This document shows positions 7,365-19,943 of a stretch of 64,000 bases of DNA, piece by piece. The stretch lies in contig CAJUQH010000001.1 in the NCBI GenBank assembly GCA_910588095.1, positions 62,001 through 126,000 of the forward strand. Direction: 5' to 3'. Within the stretch, counting starts at the first letter, position 1. Each line of letters begins with the position of its first letter. The notes beneath the pieces are model-generated. The model was not told the origin of the DNA, did not search any database, and worked only from the letters and a program-made list of their open reading frames with translations. Origin of the DNA: an uncultured Eggerthellaceae bacterium (lineage in GTDB: Bacteria > Actinomycetota > Coriobacteriia > Coriobacteriales > Eggerthellaceae). Position numbers and translations under genes: made by a program.

Positions 7365-8483
7365 ATGGCCCTGCGCATCACCGACATAACCTTGCGGGAC
7401 TTCCGCTCCTACGAAGCCGAGGCGTTCAACGGCTTAGGCCAGCTCGTGGTGCTGGTGGGGCCGAACGCCGTGGGGAAGACCAACGCCATCGAGGCCGTCC
7501 AGCTGCTCACGGCGCTGACCACGTTCCGCCATGCGCCGGCGGCCCAGCTGCTGCGCCACGGCCAGAGCGCCGCACGCCTGTCGTGCAGCGCCACCGACGG
7601 CAACCGTCTCATCGAGGTGTCGCTGAGCATCGGCGAAACGCGGCGCTACCAGCTCAACGGCAAGGCCAAACGACCCGCCGATTTGAAGGGGCTGCTGCCC
7701 TCGGTGACCTTCACCCCTGATGACCTGGGGTTGGTGAAGGGGCCGCAAAGCGGGCGCCGCCGCGCGCTCGACGCGCTGGGAAGCCAGCTCAACAAGAACT
7801 ACTACCTCATAAGGCGCGACTACGAGAAGGTGCTGCGCCATAAGAACCGCCTTCTGAAGGATCAGGCCGACGAGGCGCTGGTGGCCGCCCTCGACGAGAT
7901 GGTGGTCACGTGCGGGGCCCAGCTGACCGCATATCGCGCGGCGCTGTTCGGAAAGCTGGCGGATGCCATGGCAGCGGCCTATGGCCGCATCTCCGGCGGC
8001 GAGCAGCTGGCTTGCCGGTTCACTCCCAGCTGGGCGGTGGGCACGGAAAGCGCGGAAGATGCGGAAGGCCCCTTGCCGCCGCCGACCCGCGACGGGGCGA
8101 AGGAGCAGCTGGCCCGCGCGCTCGAACGGCGTCGTGGTGAGGAACGGGCCCGCGCCCGCGCGCTCGTGGGGCCGCAAGGCGATGCCATCGGGTTCTCCAT
8201 CGATGGCATGGCGGCCGACCTCTACGGCAGCCAAGGCCAGCAGCGCTCGCTCGTGCTGGCGTGGAAGTTGGCCGAGGCCCAGGTGATAGACGACATGCTG
8301 GGCACCAAGCCGGTGCTGCTGCTCGACGACGTGATGAGCGAGCTGGACGGCGCCCGCCGCGAGGCACTGGTGGACTACATCGCGGGCGACGTGCAGGCGT
8401 TCGTGACCACGGCCAACCTCGATTACTTCGACGACCGCATGCGCGAGGCGGCGCAGGTCATCACGTTGCCGCGCGAGCCATAA
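7365..8483 (+). CDS. recF: DNA replication/repair protein RecF
   Basis: SMC-like ATPase of recombinational gap repair, 372 residues. Visible features: N-terminal LRDFRSYE, Walker A GPNAVGKTN (near residue 34), the ABC-type signature LYGSQGQQRSLVLAWKLAEAQ and Walker B PVLLLDDVMSELD. It follows dnaN closely and is probably co-transcribed. No DUF721 gene follows it, unlike in many actinobacteria. Confidence 0.97.
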   Translation: MALRITDITLRDFRSYEAEAFNGLGQLVVLVGPNAVGKTNAIEAVQLLTALTTFRHAPAAQLLRHGQSAARLSCSATDGNRLIEVSLSIGETRRYQLNGKAKRPADLKGLLPSVTFTPDDLGLVKGPQSGRRRALDALGSQLNKNYYLIRRDYEKVLRHKNRLLKDQADEALVAALDEMVVTCGAQLTAYRAALFGKLADAMAAAYGRISGGEQLACRFTPSWAVGTESAEDAEGPLPPPTRDGAKEQLARALERRRGEERARARALVGPQGDAIGFSIDGMAADLYGSQGQQRSLVLAWKLAEAQVIDDMLGTKPVLLLDDVMSELDGARREALVDYIAGDVQAFVTTANLDYFDDRMREAAQVITLPREP

Positions 8484-8823
8484 AGGGGCGGCCCGCCGCA
8501 GCGGCCGCGCTGCCTTTCGGAACATGCCCTCCGCCAAGCCTCTCCCATGCGATCGGGCGCCCGCTCGCGCTCGCCAAGCCCTCCGCCCGTGCGCAATCGC
8601 AGGGTCGTGCCGGGCCCTGCGCCGTATCTTCGGTATAAAGCCCGATGAGCTGTCTTCCCGCCTCCTCCCCATGCCATGATGCAAACCCCTACCTCAAACG
8701 GGCGCAAATAAGCCGTTTTAAGGCTTCAAGAGCCAAAAAACGACTATATGTATGATAAAATGTGCTTTCCAGCGCCCTCTTCGTAGGGCGCGTGCTGTGC
8801 TTATGAGATAAGGAGCGTGTCTT
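8484..8823. other. recF-gyrB intergenic region
   Basis: 340 bases without a gene. The first half is GC-rich with short dyads that may end recF transcripts. The second half becomes AT-rich (8700-8765) and contains a -10-like TATGAT at 8751 that could start gyrB transcription; I could not find a convincing -35. The gyrB ribosome site AAGGAG is at 8810-8815. Confidence 0.45.
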
Positions 8824-10767
8824 TTGGTAGCGAAATCAGAGCATTACGACGGTTCCGACATCCAAGTGCTCGAAGGGCTCGAGGCGGTGCGCAAGCGCCC
8901 GGGCATGTACATCGGCTCGACGGGCCCGCGCGGCCTTCACCACCTGGTCTACGAGGTGGTCGACAACTCCGTCGACGAAGCGCTGGCCGGGTACTGCGAC
9001 ACCATCGAGGTATGGATCCACGCCGATGACTCCATCACCGTGGCGGACAACGGCCGCGGCATCCCGGTGGACAAGCACCCCAAAGAGAAGATCCCCACCG
9101 TTGAGGTGGTCCTCACCATCCTGCACGCCGGCGGCAAGTTCGGCGGCGAAGGCTACAAGGTGTCGGGCGGCCTGCACGGCGTGGGCGTCTCGGTGGTCAA
9201 CGCGCTGTCCACCCGCGTCGAGGTGTGCGTGAAGCGCGACGGCAAGGAATACGCCATCGACTTCGCCTACGGCAAGACGGCCACCAAGCTGCACGAGGTG
9301 GGCAAGGCCACGGGCACCGGCACCAAGACCACGTTCTGGCCCGACCCCGAGATATTCACCGAGAGCACCCACTACGACTTCTCGGTGCTGGCCAACCGCT
9401 TCCGCGAGATGGCATTCCTCAACAAGGGCCTCAAGATAATCCTGCACGACGAGCGCGACCTGGACGCCCAGGGCAAGCCCCGCACCGAGGTGTTCCAGGC
9501 CAACGGCGGCATCGTCGACTTCGTGAAGTTCCTCAACGAGGGCAAGGAAACGCTCAACAAGCCCGTGTACTTCGCTGCCGAGAACGCCGACGGCGAGGTG
9601 GAAGTGGCCCTGCAGTGGTCCACCAGCTACACCACCAATTCGGTGATGGCCTTCGCCAACAACATCAACACCCACGAGGGTGGCACCCACATGGACGGCT
9701 TCAAGCAGGCCATCACCCGCACCGTGAACGAGTACGCCCGCTCGAAGGGCCTGCTCAAGGAGAAGGACCCGAACCTCTCCGGCGAGGACGCCCGCGAGGG
9801 CCTGGCGGCCATCATCTCGGTGAAGCTGCACGATCCGCAGTTCGAGGGCCAGACCAAGACGAAGCTGGGCAACACCGAGATCCGCCCGCTCGTGCAGACC
9901 GCCGTCACCCAGGGCCTCGGCGAGTACCTGGAGGAGAACCCGGCCCCGGCCAAGCGCATCATCTCCAAGGCCACCCAGGCCCTGCGCGCCCGCGAAGCGG
10001 CCCGCAAGGCCCGCGAGATGACCCGCCGCAAGAACGTCATGGATTCGTTCGCGCTGCCGGGCAAGCTGGCCGACTGCTCGAGCAAGGACGCATCGTTGTC
10101 CGAGATATTCATCGTAGAGGGCGATTCCGCAGGCGGTTCGGCCAAGCAGGCGCGCGACCGCACCTACCAGGCCATCTTGCCCCTGCGCGGCAAGATCCTC
10201 AACGTGGAGCGCGCGGGCCTGCACCGCTCGCTGTCCAGCGAGACCATCAGCTCGCTCATAACGGCCATCGGCACCAACGTCGGCGACGACTTCGACGCCG
10301 AGAAGGCCCGCTACCACCGCATCATCATCATGACCGATGCCGACGTGGACGGTGCGCACATCCGCTGCCTGCTGCTGACCTTCTTCTACCGCTACATGCC
10401 CGAGCTCATCAACCTGGGCTACATCTACATAGCGCAGCCGCCCATCTTCGGCCTGAAGAAGAAGAACTCGCGCAACCCCAAGATAGAGCGCTACATCTAC
10501 GACGAGAAGGCGCTTTCCGCAACCTTGGCCGAGTACGACGATCCCGGCAAGTTCGACGTGCAGCGCTACAAGGGTCTGGGCGAGATGGACCCCGAGCAGC
10601 TGTGGGAGACCACCATGGAGCCGGCTACGCGCACGCTGCTGCAGGTGAACATCGACGATGCCGTGGAGGCCGAGCGCGTGGTGAGCGAGCTCATGGGCGA
10701 CCAGGTGGAGCCTCGCAAGGAGTTCATCCAGAAGCACGCGCTGGACGTGCGGTTCCTTGATATCTAG
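8824..10767 (+). CDS. gyrB: DNA gyrase subunit B
   Basis: ATPase subunit of gyrase, 647 residues. It carries the GHKL ATP-binding elements (EVVDNSVDEA, DNGRGIPVDKHP, GGLHGVGVSVVNALS), the transducer lysine loop region NTHEGGTHMDGFK, and the TOPRIM metal motifs EGDSAGGSAKQ and DADVDGAHIR. The start is TTG at 8824, eight bases after AAGGAG. gyrA follows 46 bases later on the same strand. Confidence 0.98.
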   Translation: MVAKSEHYDGSDIQVLEGLEAVRKRPGMYIGSTGPRGLHHLVYEVVDNSVDEALAGYCDTIEVWIHADDSITVADNGRGIPVDKHPKEKIPTVEVVLTILHAGGKFGGEGYKVSGGLHGVGVSVVNALSTRVEVCVKRDGKEYAIDFAYGKTATKLHEVGKATGTGTKTTFWPDPEIFTESTHYDFSVLANRFREMAFLNKGLKIILHDERDLDAQGKPRTEVFQANGGIVDFVKFLNEGKETLNKPVYFAAENADGEVEVALQWSTSYTTNSVMAFANNINTHEGGTHMDGFKQAITRTVNEYARSKGLLKEKDPNLSGEDAREGLAAIISVKLHDPQFEGQTKTKLGNTEIRPLVQTAVTQGLGEYLEENPAPAKRIISKATQALRAREAARKAREMTRRKNVMDSFALPGKLADCSSKDASLSEIFIVEGDSAGGSAKQARDRTYQAILPLRGKILNVERAGLHRSLSSETISSLITAIGTNVGDDFDAEKARYHRIIIMTDADVDGAHIRCLLLTFFYRYMPELINLGYIYIAQPPIFGLKKKNSRNPKIERYIYDEKALSATLAEYDDPGKFDVQRYKGLGEMDPEQLWETTMEPATRTLLQVNIDDAVEAERVVSELMGDQVEPRKEFIQKHALDVRFLDI

Positions 10768-10813
10768 CTTCTGCCGGCCTGTGCGATGAAAGAGAAAGAC
10801 GAAGGGGAGACAT

Positions 10814-13591
<2,778 letters not shown>

Positions 13592-13615
13592 CCTATTGCA
13601 CGGCAACGGATACGC

Positions 13616-13645
13616 AAGAAGGGAGGGCACTCGCCCTCCCTTCTT
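13616..13645. terminator. Bidirectional terminator between gyrA and DUF151 gene
   Basis: A perfect 13-bp stem (AAGAAGGGAGGGC with its complement) and four-base loop. It begins 25 bases after gyrA and its last base touches the stop codon of the convergent gene, so it can serve both. Confidence 0.85.
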
Positions 13646-14151
13646 CACATATTCAGGTCGAAGTCTTCCGGCGAGAGCCCGTCGATGAACGTGCGGAACT
13701 CCTGGAGCTCGGCCTCGTCATCGCGCGGCTGCTTGAACAGGTATGGGAAGCTGGCCTTTTCCAGCACGGTCTCCTCGACGTAGAGCGGCGCCTGCTGGCG
13801 GATCGCCAGCGCGAAGGCGTCGGTGGGGCGGGCATCCAGGCTTATGAGCCGGTCGCGCGCCCGCAGCACCAGCTTGGCATAGAACGTCTGGCCCTTCACC
13901 CCGTCGATGAGCACGTGGTCGACCCGGGCGTCTAGGTTGGTGATGGCGTCGAGGAACAGGTCGTGGGTGAGCGGCCGCGGCAGCTTCGCATGCTCGATGG
14001 CCACGCCCAGCTGGGCCGCTTCGGCTGCGCCTATCCAGATGGGGATGACGCGCGACACGTCGGCCGCGGAATCTTCCACGGGCTCCAGCACGAACACAGA
14101 AGGCTGGCTATGCCCGGTAACTATGAGCGTGAGCACGCGCAAAGGCACCAT
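13645..14151 (-). CDS. Bifunctional nuclease (DUF151) family protein
   Basis: 168-residue protein of the DUF151/BFN family, described as a bifunctional nuclease in some organisms. Conserved segments are VFVLEPVEDS, RVIPIWIGAAEAAQLGVAIE, RPLTHDLFLDAI and the hallmark SLDARPTDAFALAIR. The start ATG at 14149-14151 is my choice because homology to the family begins there; the open frame continues far upstream across the tRNA region. The ribosome site (AAGGAA) is somewhat distant. It converges on gyrA. Confidence 0.85.
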   Translation of the reverse strand: MVPLRVLTLIVTGHSQPSVFVLEPVEDSAADVSRVIPIWIGAAEAAQLGVAIEHAKLPRPLTHDLFLDAITNLDARVDHVLIDGVKGQTFYAKLVLRARDRLISLDARPTDAFALAIRQQAPLYVEETVLEKASFPYLFKQPRDDEAELQEFRTFIDGLSPEDFDLNM

Positions 14152-14263
14152 AGGCGCCCACCGTTCCTTTCTCGAAGCAGGTCGATGCCCTTCCATTCTC
14201 GCACGTTTCGCGCCGCCGAGGGCAAAACCTTCGCAGAAGTCCCCGTTGGCTGTGAAAAACCGC

Positions 14264-14290
14264 TTGACCCGGCCCCTGCTATGATATAAC
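14264..14290 (+). promoter_or_regulatory. Promoter of tRNA-Ile
   Basis: TTGACC (14264-14269) and TATAAC (14285-14290), preceded by TG one base away (extended -10). The 15-base spacer is short, but the predicted start near 14297 fits a tRNA beginning at 14311. Confidence 0.6.
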
Positions 14291-14310
14291 CTAATCAAGC
14301 ACTTTTTTTC

Positions 14311-14387
<77 letters not shown>

Positions 14388-14395
14388 TTTTTGCG

Positions 14396-14439
14396 ATAAA
14401 CGCTCCACCGTGAGCCGAGTTAGCCGGTGGAGCGTTTAT
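14396..14439 (+). terminator. Long hairpin between tRNA-Ile and tRNA-Ala
   Basis: Perfect 15-bp inverted repeat (ATAAACGCTCCACCG and its complement) with a 14-base loop, starting nine bases after tRNA-Ile. It is either a terminator or a processing signal separating the two tRNAs. Confidence 0.65.
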
Positions 14440-14474
14440 TACTGGAAAGCCGAAAGAAGTGCTGCCGCCGAAGT

Positions 14475-14550
14475 GGGGCATTAGCTCAGCTGGGAGAGCG
14501 CGGGCTTTGCAAGCCTGAGGTCAGGGGTTCGATCCCCCTATGCTCCACCA
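14475..14550 (+). tRNA. tRNA-Ala (TGC)
   Basis: Acceptor GGGGCAT pairs with ATGCTCC (one G-U), D-loop AGCTGGGAG, anticodon loop TTTGCAA giving TGC, T-loop GGTTCGATCCC, encoded CCA. 76 bases. The Ile/Ala pair normally found in rRNA spacers stands here alone upstream of typA. Confidence 0.97.
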
Positions 14551-14606
14551 TCTCTTTTTCACTCCTCTTCTGCAGCGCACGTTTTTGCCAGAGGAAGAGA
14601 ACCGAA

Positions 14607-16418
<1,812 letters not shown>

Positions 16419-16445
16419 GCTGGCGGCAACGATCGCCATGAAGGG

Positions 16446-16475
16446 AAGGCGTGCCTCGGGCGCGCCTTTTCTTTT
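16446..16475 (+). terminator. typA terminator
   Basis: Stem AAGGCGTGC / GCGCGCCTT (nine pairs, one G-U), loop CTCGG, followed by TTCTTTT. Confidence 0.8.
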
Positions 16476-16536
16476 GCCGTGGGCGGGTTGGCCGCGAGGT
16501 TGGGTGGGGCTGAGAGCCCGCGAGCTTGCGGGCTGC

Positions 16537-16565
16537 TTGCAAGTTCTTTGGGTGCTTGCTATAGT
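16537..16565 (+). promoter_or_regulatory. Promoter of the surface-protein leader
   Basis: -35 TTGCAA (16537-16542), 17-base spacer, -10 TATAGT (16560-16565) with TG one base before it. The predicted start, about 16572, coincides with the first base of the self-complementary leader. Confidence 0.72.
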
Positions 16566-16572
16566 CGCAGGT

Positions 16573-16730
16573 GCCAAAAAAAGCAATTCCCTTTAGGGGA
16601 GCTGCAACGAATTGAATAAACCACTCCAAGGACCCTTCCTCTGAGAACCTGAAACGAAGAGGGCATCTGCCTTTCAAGATTCGGGTTTTCAGAGAATTTC
16701 TGAGATTCGTTGCATCTTGCTTTTTTTGGC
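16573..16730 (+). ncRNA. Candidate structured RNA or leader upstream of the surface protein
   Basis: Nested complementary blocks span about 158 bases: 16573-16586 with 16717-16730 (14 of 14 pairs), 16603-16612 with 16705-16714 (10 of 10) and 16639-16653 with 16680-16694 (15 pairs, two G-U). A small apical hairpin lies inside. A promoter ends where the first block starts, and the last block contains seven T. A competing pairing joins 16651-16667 with 16743-16759 (16 of 17). I do not recognise the RNA. It may be an independent small RNA or a 270-base regulatory leader; an inverted-repeat mobile remnant is also possible. The rest of the 16476-16841 gap shows no gene. Confidence 0.5.
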
Positions 16731-16841
16731 GAAACTGTGGTGGATGCCCTCCTCGTTTCGCCGAAGCACCAGCATAAGCGACCCTTGCAGAGGCTCCTCC
16801 GCAGTGCGCAGTAACCGCACCGCCCGAAGGAGCAGATTGCA

Positions 16842-19800
16842 ATGCGAGCACCCGCTGTTTCTTTCGCCCATAAGCTTGTTGCAGCTATCTTGGCAGTTTT
16901 GCTGACGTTCACTCTTGTTCCGCTTGCCCATGCAGACGGGGAAGGTTCCAGTGCGGTTGAGGGTGAAGCCGTAGCGTCGGACTTGCCCGACCAATTGAAT
17001 GATTCCGCTGATTCTTCTGGGGAATCCCAAGAAGCCAGCGCTGAGCAGGATGCGGAAGGATCGCCTGTAGCCCCGATGCTCGCATCGGGGTTGGTCGGAA
17101 AGCCAGGTAACTTCATCAACTCCGATGTCATTCTTGACAGCGAGCCTGTCGTCGGCTCCTTCACGGCCGATGGCCTCACCTTCGCTGTTGCGGAAGACTC
17201 GGCCGTAGAGTTGGTAGGGGTCGCCGGGGCCGATGGGGCATCCGGCTCAAGGGGTTCCGAAGCGAAGCAAATACCTTTAGGTGCAACTTCGCCTCAACCC
17301 CTATCGGCCCCGACGCCCGAAGCTGCGAACCTCGTTCTTCCAGAAACCGTCTCTTACGAGGGCTCGGAATACACCCTCGCCTCCATAGCCCCCTACGCCT
17401 TCTACCTCTCAGGCGTGGCGTCCGTCACGCTGCCTGAGAGCGTGAGCGACGTGGACGACCGCGCGTTCCGCTCGAGCGACGTGGCAAGCGTCGCCGTTGC
17501 CGAAGGCAACCCGACCTATTCCTCTTTCGACGGCGCCTTGTACGACGCCGAACAACTTAGCCTCTTGCTCATTCCCGAGGGCAAGCAGGGCGCCGTCCTT
17601 CTCCCCAAGACTGCGGAGGTGGCAGAAGCCAGCGTGTTCTCGCATTGCCCGCTGGTGGATTCCATCTCTGTGGAGAAGGACGGCGCAGCATTCGCCTCGG
17701 AGAATGGTTTGCTCTATACATCCGACTTAACGACCCTGCTCCGTGTCCCAGCCGGAGCCACCGAGATCACCATCCGCGAAGGCTGCACCACCATAGCCGC
17801 CGGCGCCCTCGAGGCCTGTGCCAACCTCACGACCATCAACGCGCCAGCAAGCGTCACCTCCATCAGCCCCGACGTGTTCCATGCGATACCGACCGTGAGC
17901 CTGCCTGCCACATCCGTCATTTTGAGCGAAGTCAGCGAAGCTGCTGAAGCTGAAGTGCCCAACGAAGGCCATGCCAGCGAAGCTGGCACCCAGCTCTTCG
18001 CCATGGTCGCATTGTCGTCGGCTGATTATGACCTGCCCGAAGTCAATTCAGAGAGGATAACGGTCTTTATTTCTGACATTTCTGATGGATGCGTGTGGCA
18101 AAAAGAAAGTTTTTCTATCGTTCAGAATAGAGAAAACCGCCTTCTCGACGGCGTGGCTATTTCTGATTCAGGTTCGTTCGATTCGGCCTCACCGATTAGG
18201 GATTTCGATCCCTCTAGAGACCTTCAAGCGCGAGTGTACGCCAATGGAGGCGCCCTTATGTATTCAGCGATGTGTAAATGGAGCGGCGACGCATATTGGT
18301 CATTCACGGAGCAAGGTAATGGTTCTGGCACCTTAAATCTGTACTTTACGGTTAGTGGCGCAGTTTTAGATATGAGGATGAGCGATGGTGTTCAGCGCTC
18401 AATTAAAGCAGATACTTCTACGAACTCCATTGCTGGATGGAGCACTCTTTCGCCCTATGGTCCAGCCAAAGACAGTTCGAGTTCGTGGTACTGGTCTGGT
18501 TTGGGGTTGCGCAGCATTTGGGCGCTTTGGCATACTTCCACGCTTAGTTTCGATGACAATGGAGGAAGTGGAGGCCCGCAAGGAACGGTTACCGCAACAG
18601 CTGGGCGAAACCTGAATAACGTTGCCGGTAGTATTCCGAGAAAACCGGGCTATACATTCGCTGGCTACTACACAGACAATAACATCCAATGCTATAGAGC
18701 AGATGGATCAAGCGCTTTAGTTTGGCCTGGAGGGCCCGTAAGGGGAACACTTTATGCGCGCTGGACTCCCAACTCGTACACTGTGCAGTATCGCAATAAA
18801 GCAGATACGGTCACGTTGTCTACTGATGCCGGATTCAAATACGACACAGCTCGCAATTTGGCAGCAAAGCCCACTAGCGGTGTGAGCGCGGGGTATACAG
18901 CAGTAGGTTGGGCAACGTCCAAGAACCAGTCGAGTGCGACTTATGGTTTTGGCAGCTCTCAGAAGAACCTCACGACTTCTGGCACTAAGACGCTCTATCT
19001 AGCGGAGACGCCCAACTCCTACACCGTCGAGTACTACAACAAGGCCGGCACCACCAAGCTCTCGACCGACACGGGCTTCAAGTACGATACAGCTAGAGCG
19101 CTTGCGGCGAAGCCTACAAGTGGGGTAACCCCAGGTTACATCGCTCGCGGTTGGGCGATTTCACCTAATCAATCGGCTAAGACATACGATTTCGGATCTT
19201 CGCAAAAAAACTTAGTGACGACGGGTGTTAAGCGACTTTATCTGGCAGAGGAGCCATCCTTCTGTGCGGTCACGCTTGACGACAATAAAGGTTCGGGCGG
19301 CGATGGTATGATATATGTGCGTTTTGGTGAGGCGTGGTATCGAGATGCTGTGGGAGCAGGAAACCCGATTAGCTCTGTAACAAAGCCTACTAGGCTGGGA
19401 TATGTTTTTGATGGCTATACCTGGAATGGGCAAGAGAATCGGCGAATCGACAAAAACGGAATCATCGTAACAGGCACTCAGTCCTTCACTTCACCGGTGA
19501 CGTTCGTGGCTCAATGGCAGCCAACAATATCGGCGGTGGTCCCCCTTGATGTGCAAGCCCAAGTCGACGTGCTCGGGCTGGAAGCGCCCAAGGAGGCGCA
19601 AGGCTACATCGAGTCGCGCTGCGGCGAGCCGCTGAAGGTGGCAAGGGTGGACCTCACCCCGCTTGACGGTGCGAAGGAGCTGTTCGGCGCGGGCAACGTG
19701 GCCGACGTGTTCTTGGAAGTGCTAGCGAACGACGGCGCGTCTCCCAATGCTCGCTTCTCCTTAGGCGCTTCCGCAACCGAATCCGACGCTTCCAAGCTCC

Positions 19801-19943
19801 AAGCCTTCACCATGGCAAGCTACGGCACACGCATACCCATAAGCTACCGGTTCGCCATGCCGCCTGAGGTGCAGACCTCGCTCGTCGAGTACGCCGACCC
19901 GCAGCCAGTCTGCTCGGTGGCCTACACCGTGGCCCTGGTGTAG
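16842..19943 (+). CDS. Secreted surface protein: leucine-rich BspA-like and InlB-type repeats
   Basis: 1033-residue exported protein with a classical signal peptide (hydrophobic KLVAAILAVLLTFTLVPLAHA, cleavage near residue 31) and AAGGAG ribosome site. After an acidic linker come LRR_5/BspA-like repeats (about 165-340: APYAFYLSGVASVTLPESV, VDDRAFRSSDVASV). A less conserved middle follows, then an InlB B-type repeat near 590 (RKPGYTFAGYYTDNN), two near-identical 81-residue tandem units, another InlB-like unit (LDDNKGSGGDG, RLGYVFDGYTWNG), and a distinct C-terminal domain. No LPXTG or terminal anchor is visible. Base composition shifts abruptly within the gene. Adhesion is plausible from the family. 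Its stop codon directly abuts that of the convergent Fic gene. Confidence 0.88.
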   Translation: MRAPAVSFAHKLVAAILAVLLTFTLVPLAHADGEGSSAVEGEAVASDLPDQLNDSADSSGESQEASAEQDAEGSPVAPMLASGLVGKPGNFINSDVILDSEPVVGSFTADGLTFAVAEDSAVELVGVAGADGASGSRGSEAKQIPLGATSPQPLSAPTPEAANLVLPETVSYEGSEYTLASIAPYAFYLSGVASVTLPESVSDVDDRAFRSSDVASVAVAEGNPTYSSFDGALYDAEQLSLLLIPEGKQGAVLLPKTAEVAEASVFSHCPLVDSISVEKDGAAFASENGLLYTSDLTTLLRVPAGATEITIREGCTTIAAGALEACANLTTINAPASVTSISPDVFHAIPTVSLPATSVILSEVSEAAEAEVPNEGHASEAGTQLFAMVALSSADYDLPEVNSERITVFISDISDGCVWQKESFSIVQNRENRLLDGVAISDSGSFDSASPIRDFDPSRDLQARVYANGGALMYSAMCKWSGDAYWSFTEQGNGSGTLNLYFTVSGAVLDMRMSDGVQRSIKADTSTNSIAGWSTLSPYGPAKDSSSSWYWSGLGLRSIWALWHTSTLSFDDNGGSGGPQGTVTATAGRNLNNVAGSIPRKPGYTFAGYYTDNNIQCYRADGSSALVWPGGPVRGTLYARWTPNSYTVQYRNKADTVTLSTDAGFKYDTARNLAAKPTSGVSAGYTAVGWATSKNQSSATYGFGSSQKNLTTSGTKTLYLAETPNSYTVEYYNKAGTTKLSTDTGFKYDTARALAAKPTSGVTPGYIARGWAISPNQSAKTYDFGSSQKNLVTTGVKRLYLAEEPSFCAVTLDDNKGSGGDGMIYVRFGEAWYRDAVGAGNPISSVTKPTRLGYVFDGYTWNGQENRRIDKNGIIVTGTQSFTSPVTFVAQWQPTISAVVPLDVQAQVDVLGLEAPKEAQGYIESRCGEPLKVARVDLTPLDGAKELFGAGNVADVFLEVLANDGASPNARFSLGASATESDASKLQAFTMASYGTRIPISYRFAMPPEVQTSLVEYADPQPVCSVAYTVALV
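18768..19010 (+). repeat. Tandem repeat unit 1 in surface protein
   Basis: 243 bases encoding 81 residues from PNSYTVQYRNKA to TLYLAET. It is the first copy of the tandem pair; protein identity to unit 2 is high but the DNA differs in base composition. Confidence 0.85.
19011..19253 (+). repeat. Tandem repeat unit 2 in surface protein
   Basis: 243 bases encoding 81 residues from PNSYTVEYYNKAG to RLYLAEE. The first 75 or so bases are GC-rich like the host genes, while the remainder is visibly lower in GC. Confidence 0.85.

Noticed and set aside
9225..10760. 511-codon frame inside gyrB
   Set aside because: Arg/Gly/His-rich out-of-frame translation of gyrB; no recognisable protein.
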